Source: Archangium lansingense
Lineage (GTDB): Bacteria > Myxococcota > Myxococcia > Myxococcales > Myxococcaceae
Direction of reading: 5' to 3'
NCBI RefSeq assembly: GCF_026626635.1
Contig: NZ_JAPNKA010000001.1
Span: 5,518,001 to 5,582,000 of the forward strand
Length of the DNA stretch: 64,000 nt
The position numbers and the translations under genes were made by a program. Shown here in pieces: positions 52,066 through 59,594 of this stretch. Within the stretch, counting starts at the first letter, position 1; the number at the start of each line of letters is the position of its first letter. A model generated the notes under the pieces. The model was given only the letters and a program-made list of their open reading frames with translations, was not told the DNA's origin and made no database searches.

Positions 52066-52200
52066 CCGGAATCGGTGTTCCACATGGCCGGAATGGGTGT
52101 TCCACATGCTCCGGAATCAGTGTTCCACTTGCCCCGGAATCGGTGTTCCACATGGTCCGGTGCACGCACCCAGGTGCTCACAAGTGACTCAGTGTTGACA
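52066..52200 (+). repeat. IS21-type terminal repeat array
   Basis: Four head-to-tail copies of a 22-23-bp unit (CCGGAATCGGTGTTCCACAT and variants) start at 52066, 52088, 52111 and 52134. A GTGTTGACA terminus follows at about 52200. Arrays of this sequence type mark the ends of IS21-family elements. It may be the right end of the istAB element, which would place the internal att copy inside it, or a solo end of another one. Confidence 0.6.
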
Positions 52201-52206
52201 TCTACC

Positions 52207-53283
52207 TCATGTGCGGTCTCGCGATTTGGCAATAAGGGTCGCCTCGCTAACGGACGCATAACCTACAGTGGGGGGGGGAATCCGCTTGGCGTTGGGATAA
52301 ATTGGAACAAATTCAACTTCCGGCTGCAGCAGCAGCTCAATCAAAGACAGTGAAGGTGGACCCCCGACAGCCTGTCGTATTCTCCAGTTCAGCTCGGCCA
52401 CCATTCGCACCTTGTTCAGCCAGTCGGCGGCCTCCTCCATTGTAAAGCACATACAAGGAGGGTCCATGTGAGCAAAGTGATTCATGACTGTCTTTACGTG
52501 CGTGAAGGCAGTCACTTGGTCGCGAGCATCGAGCGGAACGCCCGTTATGGAATAAACCCACTTCAATTTGTCCATTACGCGAACGCCATGTCGCGGCCCA
52601 AGGGCCGACACATTAAATCGCCAGGATGGCAAAGGGTCGTACTGAGCTTTGAAGTAGAGTTGGTGGAGCGTGTTGTCAATTAGCGACACCGACTCTGCCA
52701 TCAACATGCGAAAAGACGTAAAGAGCGACCACTGGTCGCTTCCGCCCATGACACTTGTGTCAACAATCCGCTTTCGGAGTTCTGCGATACTTCGGAGCAG
52801 GCTGGTCTGAAATGAGACTTCGGCAACCCCTTCTCTGTCGAGAACCGGCATTAGCGGGAATTTATCACCCAAGCCTGCATCAATCTGTATCTTAACGGAG
52901 TCTCCAGTTCCGTCGGTGTAGTGGAACCCCATAAAGATGGGAACCGAACCATCGAGCCATTCCGTACGAGGTTCGGGGAGATGAAGGGCTTCCGCGAACG
53001 CGGATCCTTTGGTTTTGACCGCGCGTTCAATAACACTCTGATTGAAGGGCTCCGACACTACTTTCTTCATCAGTGGGCCGCCGCCGGGAGCCAACCCTCC
53101 AGCCTTCGTCTCCCAATGAACCTGGAACTTTGGATGGTTTTTCCATCGCTTCATCGACCACTTTTGCTTGATGTAGAAGTTCGCGAGATCAAGAGCCAGT
53201 TGTCGAGCATGCGTCGCGTCGCGTCCCGTTGACTTAAACCTGAGAAATCTGTGTGAGCCTGCATCAGATTGAGCGTCAGTCAT
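52207..53283 (-). CDS. Hypothetical protein with a HEPN-like C-terminal region
   Basis: 358 residues from ATG 53283. It is soluble, without signal or membrane segment, and its DNA is less GC-rich than the chromosome. The N-terminal 170 residues are mixed alpha/beta (HARQLALDLANFYIKQKWSM; IFMGFHYTDGTGDSVKIQID). Residues about 215-300 are helical and end in VKTVMNHFAHMDPP, which resembles the R-N-x-x-x-H motif of HEPN domains with Arg replaced by Met. If so, it is a non-catalytic HEPN-like fold. No partner nuclease or nucleotidyltransferase is adjacent. It is flanked by an IS21 end and a DUF2381 remnant. Function unknown. Confidence 0.6.
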   Translation of the reverse strand: MTDAQSDAGSHRFLRFKSTGRDATHARQLALDLANFYIKQKWSMKRWKNHPKFQVHWETKAGGLAPGGGPLMKKVVSEPFNQSVIERAVKTKGSAFAEALHLPEPRTEWLDGSVPIFMGFHYTDGTGDSVKIQIDAGLGDKFPLMPVLDREGVAEVSFQTSLLRSIAELRKRIVDTSVMGGSDQWSLFTSFRMLMAESVSLIDNTLHQLYFKAQYDPLPSWRFNVSALGPRHGVRVMDKLKWVYSITGVPLDARDQVTAFTHVKTVMNHFAHMDPPCMCFTMEEAADWLNKVRMVAELNWRIRQAVGGPPSLSLIELLLQPEVEFVPIYPNAKRIPPPTVGYASVSEATLIAKSRDRT

Positions 53284-53573
53284 CGGCGATCCGGACGTTG
53301 CGCGGGCGGTTGTTGCGCACCTGCCCGATGTTCCTCGTGCCCCCAATCATCCAATAGGGCCCGGCCTCCAGGCAAGATTGGAGGCCGGACACTTTGTGCT
53401 TCAGCAACTGGCGAGACTCAGCGCGTCACGGGTCGGGCGGACGCCTTGGCTGCGGCGGTCAGTTTCTTGCCCCAGTTTCACAGCCCCGAGGCCCCGGCGG
53501 CCGTGAGGATGGCGCCCAGTATCAGCGAGAGGGAGAGCGGCGTCCCCGTCTTCAGCGCTCCTACCAAGAGGAG

Positions 53574-53729
53574 AGCACGGTGGCCGTCACTGCGTATTCC
53601 GGGGGCAAGGGGGGCCGGGTGGTGGTGGAATTTGAAGTGACGGAGAATCAGGCCCAAGGCACGTACACCCTCAGGCTATGGGACGCCGAGGGGCGCACGG
53701 CTGCAATCGGCAAGGTGACGTTCCCGTAA
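53574..53729 (+). pseudogene. 3' fragment of a DUF2381 gene
   Basis: Encodes STVAVTAYSGGKGGRVVVEF then TYTLRLWDAEGRTAAIGKVT and FP-stop. This lines up with the end of the intact DUF2381 protein (VVVGIEGARAQ...TLKLWEAQGPRTFTLENVTF). Everything upstream of the last beta domain is missing or scrambled (53284-53573 shows no gene). A second kinase/DUF2381 unit was probably once present in this element. Confidence 0.6.
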
Positions 53730-53740
53730 GCGTGAATCGC

Positions 53741-54136
53741 CTACTCGGAATCCTCCCCTGATTCGTCTTCCTCCACCTCTTCGTCTTCAAGAGGTGCGCT
53801 CATAAACGTCAACCTTCCTGGCAGTTGAACGACCATGAAACCCTTGCCGGCGATTCTGACGCGCTCGGCGTCCTTCGCGTTTCCGCTGGCAAGCCATTTG
53901 TCTGCATCCTCCCGCGTTACGAACTCATGGGAGACCTTGAGCTTGAATGAGGGATCAAAGAATTCTTTGTAGAACCTGCGGAAGTCACCCTCTTTCCGGA
54001 TGTGGCGAGGGTAGACCAATGCGATCTGCGCGAGTTCGATTACGTCCCGTTCCGGGGACCCCTCCGGATGCTTCTGGCTGATGGCGTTAAGAGCGATGAG
54101 GATTGCGTCCGTGTCGAAGTCTGGAATGTAGGGCAT
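53741..54136 (-). CDS. Small acidic cytoplasmic protein, candidate partner of the lipoprotein upstream
   Basis: 131 residues, soluble, ending in a strongly acidic tail (APLEDEEVEEDESGEDSE). The N-terminus MPYIPDFDTDAILIALNAIS is helical, and the centre reads FYKEFFDPSFKLKVSHEFVT then REDADKWLASGNAKDAERVR. No family was recognised. It follows the lipoprotein gene by 48 bp on the same strand, and the DNA is less GC-rich than the chromosome. An immunity or chaperone role for the lipoprotein is possible from arrangement only. Confidence 0.62.
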   Translation of the reverse strand: MPYIPDFDTDAILIALNAISQKHPEGSPERDVIELAQIALVYPRHIRKEGDFRRFYKEFFDPSFKLKVSHEFVTREDADKWLASGNAKDAERVRIAGKGFMVVQLPGRLTFMSAPLEDEEVEEDESGEDSE

Positions 54137-54184
54137 GGTAGCGCCGAGCCTTTCGCGTTTATGTTTTTGAAGGCAATGTTTGGC

Positions 54185-54688
54185 TTAGGTGGGAACAAGA
54201 AAGAGCGCGCCGCCGATTATCGCAATAACAAAGCCTACTCCGGCCACGACTACATGGGTTCCGGGGGGCGCCTCGGGGGTGTGCACTTTGAGCCAGTCGA
54301 GCGCTTCTCTCATGCTTGGGAATTGAAGCTCCTTGCTTTGTGCTTCCTGTCTCTCCAGTTCCTCCATTTTCTTGACGCAATCCATGAATTCGTTGAGACA
54401 CTTCGTGGTGCAGTGCTCTTTGTGCTTGCCAGAGTGTTTCTCGATGGATGGGATCTCAGGCTTGCGCCTCATGCACTTGGTGTAGCACTGCTTTTGTAGC
54501 TCGTTGCAGTAAGCTTCAGCCCCAGCTCCGCCGATCCCGCGTGCATCTTCTTGAAAGTCGATGCTGCTTGCGTCCTCGGCGATCAGGTACATCTTGCGCT
54601 CGGGCTCTTGCGTGTGGGCGCATCCGATGCTTCCCACCGCCACCGCCGTTAGCAGCGCCATCAATCGCGTTAGACCTGCAGGGTGCAT
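54185..54688 (-). CDS. Cys-rich lipoprotein with C-terminal hydrophobic segment, candidate SitA/SitB-like carrier
   Basis: 167 residues from ATG 54688, which puts a lipoprotein signal at the front (LTRLMALLTAVAVGSIGC). The mature part has two Cys pairs: AEAYCNELQKQCYTKCMRR and HCTTKCLNEFMDCVKKMEEL. SMREALDWLKVHTPEAPPGT and a membrane-type segment (HVVVAGVGFVIAIIGGALFL) follow just before the end. This resembles the N-terminal carrier half of myxobacterial lipoprotein toxins, without any C-terminal toxin domain. It may be a helper lipoprotein, or a toxin whose end was lost. The product is probably outer-membrane bound. Confidence 0.6.
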   Translation of the reverse strand: MHPAGLTRLMALLTAVAVGSIGCAHTQEPERKMYLIAEDASSIDFQEDARGIGGAGAEAYCNELQKQCYTKCMRRKPEIPSIEKHSGKHKEHCTTKCLNEFMDCVKKMEELERQEAQSKELQFPSMREALDWLKVHTPEAPPGTHVVVAGVGFVIAIIGGALFLVPT

Positions 54689-54841
54689 TGCCTTGTCCCT
54701 CCGTGCTTCGCTGCGTTGCCTGCCTGCACTCCCGTTCAACCTCGGCTGAGTGGACGAGTCCGAAGGAGGCAGAGTGCTTCCCGGTACTGTCCGGTTTGTC
54801 GAGATTGAAAGTTTCGGGCGACGCCTCAACCCGAGTCAACG

Positions 54842-54998
54842 GCGCTCGGGCTCATGGAGGCCACTAGTGCGCGATAGGCGAAGCTCGGGCAGTGGGGAGA
54901 CAACTAGGGCGCGGCACGCGAAGCTCGGGCCGGTGGAGGCCACCAGGGCATGGCAGCCGAAGCTCGGGTCCGGTAGAGGCCATCAGGGCACGGCATTA
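54842..54998. repeat. Four degenerate tandem copies of a 38-40-bp unit
   Basis: Copies start at 54842, 54880, 54920 and 54959 with a core GAAGCTCGGGCCGGTGGAGG followed by CCACCAGGGC. They are diverged from each other. They lie upstream of the minus-strand lipoprotein gene. The region from here to the third att copy (55190) has no gene I can support. Confidence 0.6.
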
Positions 54999-55189
54999 GA
55001 AGGCTACGGCATCAGCGCCAGAAGCCAGAACGGGGAGCGAAGGGCTCGCATTTATCGCCCGGCGAGGGGTCCAAGGGGACCAAAACGAACGGACGCGCAT
55101 GGACTCGCCCGGACGGATGGGCGCTCCATTTTCAGAGGGAAACGGGGGGGCCTCTGGTCCCGCGGGAAGGCGGATCCGCCCTTAGCGGC

Positions 55190-55283
55190 TTCGATTCCCG
55201 CCGCCTCCACTAAAAGTTACCCGCCGCTCTGAGCCGAGCCTACTCCCAACGAGGATGCGCGGCTCGCCTTGGGGGACTACCGG
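55190..55283 (+). repeat. Right attachment site and flank
   Basis: TTCGATTCCCGCCGCCTCCA at 55190-55209 repeats the tRNA/tmRNA 3' end. With two more bases it is identical to the left copy at 34965. The next 70 bases match those after the internal copy. Chromosomal genes resume at 55355, so this is the likely outer right boundary of the element. The T-arm 5' strand is changed here (GCGGC instead of GCGGG). Confidence 0.65.
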
Positions 55284-55354
55284 AACTCCAACAGGATAAC
55301 CGGTGGAGCCGGGTTGGACCGGGGAAATGGTCCTCCCCGGCCCCCCGGACCGGC

Positions 55355-56797
55355 TCAGCGCTCCAGGCCGAGCAGGAAGAGATCCGAGGGTCCCTCGGCC
55401 TCGAGGGTTTCGGCGCCCACCGTGAGCGTGCCGGAGAACTGGCCCAGCACGGCGGCGCGGCCCTCCTTCGTCACCGCGACGGAGGCGCTCTCGAGTCCGG
55501 GCGAGCCCCTATCGGGACCGCTCGCGGTGAAGCCTCGCGACCAGAGCGGCGCCCCCGTCACCCGGTTGAACTTCGCGACGTAAACGTTGGCCAGCGTCGC
55601 CGGGTTGCCAGGCAAGGGCCCCAGCACCCCGAGGTCTCCACTGCCCGCCTCGTAGCTGCCCACCACCACCACGCCGTCCCGCTCATCCATGGCGACGTCC
55701 TCGACGCTGAAGCCGAAGTTCCACGCCCAGCGCTCCTCCCCGTCCCGGGTGAAGGCGGCGACGAAGGCATCCTGGAGGATGTCGCCATTGAGGCTCGCGG
55801 TGTGCGCTCGCCCCGCGAAGGTGAAGGTGAAGGCGAAGGTGCCCACCACCACCACCCGGTTGCCATGCGTGGCCACGCTCCGGGCGAACCCGAGCGCCCC
55901 CTCCAACCGCCGCACCCAGCGCACGGCGCCCCCCGGCGAGAGCATGAGGACGAAGGGCTCCGTCTGGACGTCGGTGATGACCGAGCCACACAGCAGGAAG
56001 TTGCCCTGGCTATCCACGGCGGCGCCCAGGCCGTCGCTCTGGTTCTCCACGTCGAGGAACGTCCACAGGTTCTCGCCCGAGGGGGAGTACTTGGTGAGGA
56101 AGGCACTGAGGATGGGGATTCCCACGGGGAACTCCCGGGTGGAGAGGGGGCCTCGCCCGAAGTCCACCGTGCCCGACATCACCCCGGCCAGGGCGATGTT
56201 GTCGTCCCGGTCCGTCACGATGCGGTTCACGTTGAGGGAGCCCGGCTCGGTGGAGAAGCCGCGTGACCAGAGATGGCGCCCCTTGGGGTCGAGCTTCACG
56301 AGGATCAGGCCGGAGAGCAGCACTCCCTCCCCGAAGTCCACGTTATCCGCGTCGAGGAAGAGAATGATGTTGCGGTGCCTGTCCACCGCATGGCGGAAGC
56401 CGAAGGCACGGCCCGGCAAGTCCGGCGGGGCACCGAGGACCTTCACCCACCGCAAGCGTCCCTGGACGTCGTAGCGCGCGAGCGCCACCGCGGCGCTGGA
56501 CGAGCCCCCCGGAGCCAGGACGGGGCCCTCGCCGAGGTCGATGCTGCCGACGAAGTTCACCATGGCGAGGAAGCCGCCATCCCTGTCCCGGACGAGGGTC
56601 CCGCTGTTGTCATCGGGCCCGGTGAGCAGATGGGCCCAGCGCAGCGCGCCGGTAGGCCTCCCGGACTCGCCCGCCGCCTGGGCCACCTCTGCGGGCGCCT
56701 CCGACACCGGTTCATCCCCCACCGTCCCGCCACACGCGGCCAATCCCGCCGCCAGTAGCAGCGGCAGGACAGACCCGCTCCCATTTCTGCGTCTCAT
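55355..56797 (-). CDS. Lipoprotein with SBBP/PQQ-like beta-propeller repeats
   Basis: 480 residues. ATG 56797 is preceded by GGGGGGAAG and gives a lipoprotein signal (GSVLPLLLAAGLAAC). After a linker come propeller blades with a shared frame of 'R-W-x-x-x-L ... D-x-x-G-x-F/I ... G-x-[D/N]-F-G': GALRWAHLLTGPDDNSGTLV, DRHRNIILFLDADNVDFGEG, DRDDNIALAGVMSGTVDFGR, DSQGNFLLCGSV and TKEGRAAVLGQFSGTLTVGA. This kind of surface lipoprotein is frequent in myxobacteria, with no assigned role. It is the first chromosomal gene right of the element. Confidence 0.78.
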   Translation of the reverse strand: MRRRNGSGSVLPLLLAAGLAACGGTVGDEPVSEAPAEVAQAAGESGRPTGALRWAHLLTGPDDNSGTLVRDRDGGFLAMVNFVGSIDLGEGPVLAPGGSSSAAVALARYDVQGRLRWVKVLGAPPDLPGRAFGFRHAVDRHRNIILFLDADNVDFGEGVLLSGLILVKLDPKGRHLWSRGFSTEPGSLNVNRIVTDRDDNIALAGVMSGTVDFGRGPLSTREFPVGIPILSAFLTKYSPSGENLWTFLDVENQSDGLGAAVDSQGNFLLCGSVITDVQTEPFVLMLSPGGAVRWVRRLEGALGFARSVATHGNRVVVVGTFAFTFTFAGRAHTASLNGDILQDAFVAAFTRDGEERWAWNFGFSVEDVAMDERDGVVVVGSYEAGSGDLGVLGPLPGNPATLANVYVAKFNRVTGAPLWSRGFTASGPDRGSPGLESASVAVTKEGRAAVLGQFSGTLTVGAETLEAEGPSDLFLLGLER

Positions 56798-57190
56798 GTC
56801 TTCCCCCCTCCTCGAGAGCGAAAGCCTCGCGGCTCTCGCGCAGGAAATCCTGTGCACGCGGAGCACAACCGCCGCTGGCTGAGGGATGGAGGCCAGCGTT
56901 CGCCAGGAGATGGAGGCGCCTGGCTGGCCGGACAGCGGCGCGAGTCCCAACCCGACGAGAGTGACCTGCATCGGAGAGGTTCCTGGAGTCCGAGGCCCAG
57001 CGGTTGATGGGACGGCCGCTGGAACTGGGCTTCGCGTGGCGATTGCTCACAGCAAGGTACTGGAGTTAGGGGTTCGCACCCGATTCGCCGCCTGCCCCAG
57101 GTCACGAGCGCTGGTTCGCCTGGCTGGTGAGCCTGATGACGCAGAGGCTCATGTGGGCGAGGGGCGCGCTGTGACAAGATACGGCTCGTC

Positions 57191-58219
57191 ATGCGCGGCC
57201 TCACGAGAGCCTCGGGATTTTTGCTGTGCCTGGTGTTTCTGGGCCTTGCCGTCTGGTGGAACCTCGCGAGTCCCGTCCAGTCTGCTGGCGAGGTGAGCAC
57301 AACCCGCTCTACCGCAAGCGCCGCCACCACTCCACCGGGGAACGGGCGCGCCCCTGGCGTGGCCGGAGCGTCAACGGGTGCTGCTGCCCAGCCTCGAGAG
57401 CCCGAGGCCCGGTTCCTGGTGGCTCAGCCCTCCCAGACGCTGGTCCAGGCCTATGAACGTGCCGCCGCGAGAGGCGACTTCGGAATGGCTCCGGGTCGCA
57501 TCCTGGAGAGCCTCCGCGACAGGTACTGCGGGAGCCCGCAGCGCGGGGCCGACGAGTGCCGCGGCCTTCTCTTCGCCTACCTCCAGGAGCGCTTCGCCCT
57601 TCCCGAGGAGGTCACCTCCGTGGCCTTCTGGAGCATGCTGGCACGGATCGACGCGGAGTTCGACAGGCTGGTGACGAGCAACCCGCGGTCCCACTCTGAT
57701 GCTGAATTCCTCGCCGTCCACGAGCGGTTCCGGGAAGCGCGCCGGGACATTGCCGGTGCCGCATTGGATCGACGTCTCTTCGGCTTGTCCGACGACCTCC
57801 TCGATCTGCCCCAGCGGGTGGGTGAGCTCGCCGGGGATTCCCGCATGCCGCTCGAGCAGAAGCTTGCCGCCTATCAGGACGCGCTCCAGCGGATCGAGCA
57901 CGAGCACGGCGTGCGGCTCATGTCCGTCATGGAGCCGGTGGAGCTGGCGAGGCACGAACTGCGCATCCGAGAGGCGGCGGATGTGCTCGGACCGGAGCAG
58001 CGAAGAGAAGTGCTCGAGCGCTACACCGGCCCCGAGTACGCCCGGCGCTACCTGGATTACCACCAGGAACAGCAGACCCGGAGCGAGCGCCTGAAGGCTT
58101 TCAACCAAGAGCGGGACTTGCTGCTGAAGCAACTGGCCAGCGAGTCGAGCCCAGAGCAACTGCGCCAACGAATGCTCGCAGTCGATCAGCGACTGTTCGA
58201 GAAGTACGACCTGCAATGA
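57191..58219 (+). CDS. Lipase-secretion-chaperone-like (Lif) membrane-anchored protein
   Basis: 342 residues. One N-terminal membrane anchor (ASGFLLCLVFLGLAVWWNLA), an Ala/Thr/Pro/Gly linker (about 35-75), then an all-helical periplasmic part. Its size, anchor and helical pattern fit lipase chaperones (LifO, about 340 residues): LRDRYCGSPQRGADECRGLL, FREARRDIAGAALDRRLFGL and YHQEQQTRSERLKAFNQERD. The exact R-x-x-F-D-Y motif of known Lif proteins is not present. Its stop overlaps the next ATG (ATGA), so its client is probably the phosphodiesterase encoded there rather than a classical lipase. Confidence 0.68.
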   Translation: MRGLTRASGFLLCLVFLGLAVWWNLASPVQSAGEVSTTRSTASAATTPPGNGRAPGVAGASTGAAAQPREPEARFLVAQPSQTLVQAYERAAARGDFGMAPGRILESLRDRYCGSPQRGADECRGLLFAYLQERFALPEEVTSVAFWSMLARIDAEFDRLVTSNPRSHSDAEFLAVHERFREARRDIAGAALDRRLFGLSDDLLDLPQRVGELAGDSRMPLEQKLAAYQDALQRIEHEHGVRLMSVMEPVELARHELRIREAADVLGPEQRREVLERYTGPEYARRYLDYHQEQQTRSERLKAFNQERDLLLKQLASESSPEQLRQRMLAVDQRLFEKYDLQ

Positions 58220-59385
58220 AAAATCGCAAACTCCAGACCGGCTGGGCCGTGCTCTCCCTCGTTTCAGGCCTGACCCTCGCCTGCTCATCCCAGGATGGGC
58301 CCAAGAACGAGCTCGATGCCTACTACTCGAACCGTCCCAAGGTCTGGTTCGACGAGGTCGGCCCGAACGAATACTTCAATCCTTCTGCCACCCCGTCCTG
58401 GCAGCTCAACGAGACCTGCGACGACTCCGGTGCGCTCAGCATCGTGTCCTACAACATCTTTCACAACGTCCCGTTCGTCACCGACTTCGGCGACGAGATG
58501 GAGCAGAGCCTCGGCGAGGTGACTCGGTGCGCCGACATCCTCCTGTTCCAGGAAGCCTGGGACTATGACGACATCATCGGAGATGGTCCCAGGTCCGATC
58601 TGGTCGCACGCGGCTACAGCATGCTGACCCCCACCGGGCAGTATTGCGATGACTCCCTCGGCGCCATCGAGAACGACTGCAGCGGGCTGGTGATGTTTTA
58701 CAAGCGGGGCACCCGGTTGATGAAGGAGCTTGGCTTTCGTGCCTTCACCACCAGCAACGGTCCCGACGTGCACAAGGAGAAGGGCGTCTGGGGGGCGATC
58801 TTCTCGAAGGAGGGGGGGTACTACTACGTCTTCAACACCCACCTGACCTACGGGACCAACGGCCACCTCGAAGGGGACACCCCCTCCGACAACTCGCGCA
58901 TCTCCAACATGAAGCAGTCGCTGGGCTTCATCGAGGAGGCGGTCACCATCAATCGGGCCAGCTACCCACCCGCGCTTGTCATCCTCGGCGGCGACCTCAA
59001 CGCCGACTTCGACGCGGTCACCAGGCCTTCCAGGGGCCATCAACTGCTGGAGCAAGCCTCCGCCAGCGGGGCCTTCTTCGAGCCGGCGGACTATCGCTAC
59101 ATGGATGCCGTCATGAGCAGCCAGGAGACCGTTGGCTTCAAGTCCAACTGGGTTGGCACCGCCGTCGACACCGGTCCGAATGGCATGGCCTCCGGTGCCA
59201 CGGGAGACCTGGATGCCGTGCTGCTCGGCAAGCCCGGCCACTTCGGCACCTGCCCCTTCGGCAATATCCAGTACAGCGGCTGGGCCCCTGTCTGGATGAC
59301 GCTCGATTCAGGTCAGCGGAAGTGGCCCTATTACACCCACTCCGACCACTACGGCCGCTGGTTGAAGGTCACGCCGGACTGCTGA
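58216..59385 (+). CDS. Secreted endonuclease/exonuclease/phosphatase-fold hydrolase, sphingomyelinase-like
   Basis: 389 residues. Lipoprotein-type signal (AVLSLVSGLTLAC). The EEP-fold catalytic set is complete: Asn in LSIVSYNIFHNV, Glu in ILLFQEAWDYDD, His in YVFNTHLTYGTNGH, Asp/Asn in LVILGGDLNADFDAVTRP, and Asp-His in THSDHYGRWLKV. An internal Cys pair (YCDDS...ENDCSG) suggests secretion with disulfides. Order and length are closest to bacterial neutral sphingomyelinase/phospholipase C-like enzymes; a DNase cannot be excluded. It is coupled to the chaperone-like gene upstream, which supports an exported enzyme that needs help folding. Confidence 0.82.
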   Translation: MKNRKLQTGWAVLSLVSGLTLACSSQDGPKNELDAYYSNRPKVWFDEVGPNEYFNPSATPSWQLNETCDDSGALSIVSYNIFHNVPFVTDFGDEMEQSLGEVTRCADILLFQEAWDYDDIIGDGPRSDLVARGYSMLTPTGQYCDDSLGAIENDCSGLVMFYKRGTRLMKELGFRAFTTSNGPDVHKEKGVWGAIFSKEGGYYYVFNTHLTYGTNGHLEGDTPSDNSRISNMKQSLGFIEEAVTINRASYPPALVILGGDLNADFDAVTRPSRGHQLLEQASASGAFFEPADYRYMDAVMSSQETVGFKSNWVGTAVDTGPNGMASGATGDLDAVLLGKPGHFGTCPFGNIQYSGWAPVWMTLDSGQRKWPYYTHSDHYGRWLKVTPDC

Positions 59386-59594
59386 CCTCGCCTGGAACGA
59401 GGTGCAGTGCGGCTGGATGTAGGCGTCCTTGAGCGTGGCCGAGCGGTGAGGACGGACTGTCATGGCCCTCGACGCAAGCAGGAGCCGATCTGCGCCCGGC
59501 AGCCCCTGGTTTCAGATTCTTGGAGTATGGGATCAGGCAGGCGCTTGAGATCATGGAGACAGCGTCAGACCTTGATGGGAGAAGGGCGAGGCCT

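Larger units (their letters stand above)
34961..55211. mobile_element. Composite integrative element of about 20 kb
   Basis: Boundaries are direct repeats of a tRNA/tmRNA 3' end: 34965-34986 and 55190-55211 are identical over 22 bases, and a third copy lies at 51841-51863. The left copy is 15 bp from the stop of a tyrosine integrase gene that overlaps an excisionase-like gene, the classic layout of an element inserted at a tRNA 3' end. Inside are two ISAzo13 copies, one and a half IS5-family copies, IS21 genes and cargo absent from the flanks. Parts (about 52,200-54,750) are visibly less GC-rich than the chromosome. The integrase is split, so the element is probably fixed in place. Confidence 0.7.

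Noticed and set aside
51742..52107. Minus-strand frame containing RRRESNPRR
   Set aside because: This peptide is the usual false translation of the tRNA/tmRNA 3' end on its reverse strand, not a gene.
54842..54998. CRISPR array
   Set aside because: Units are contiguous, diverged and lack unique spacers of constant length.
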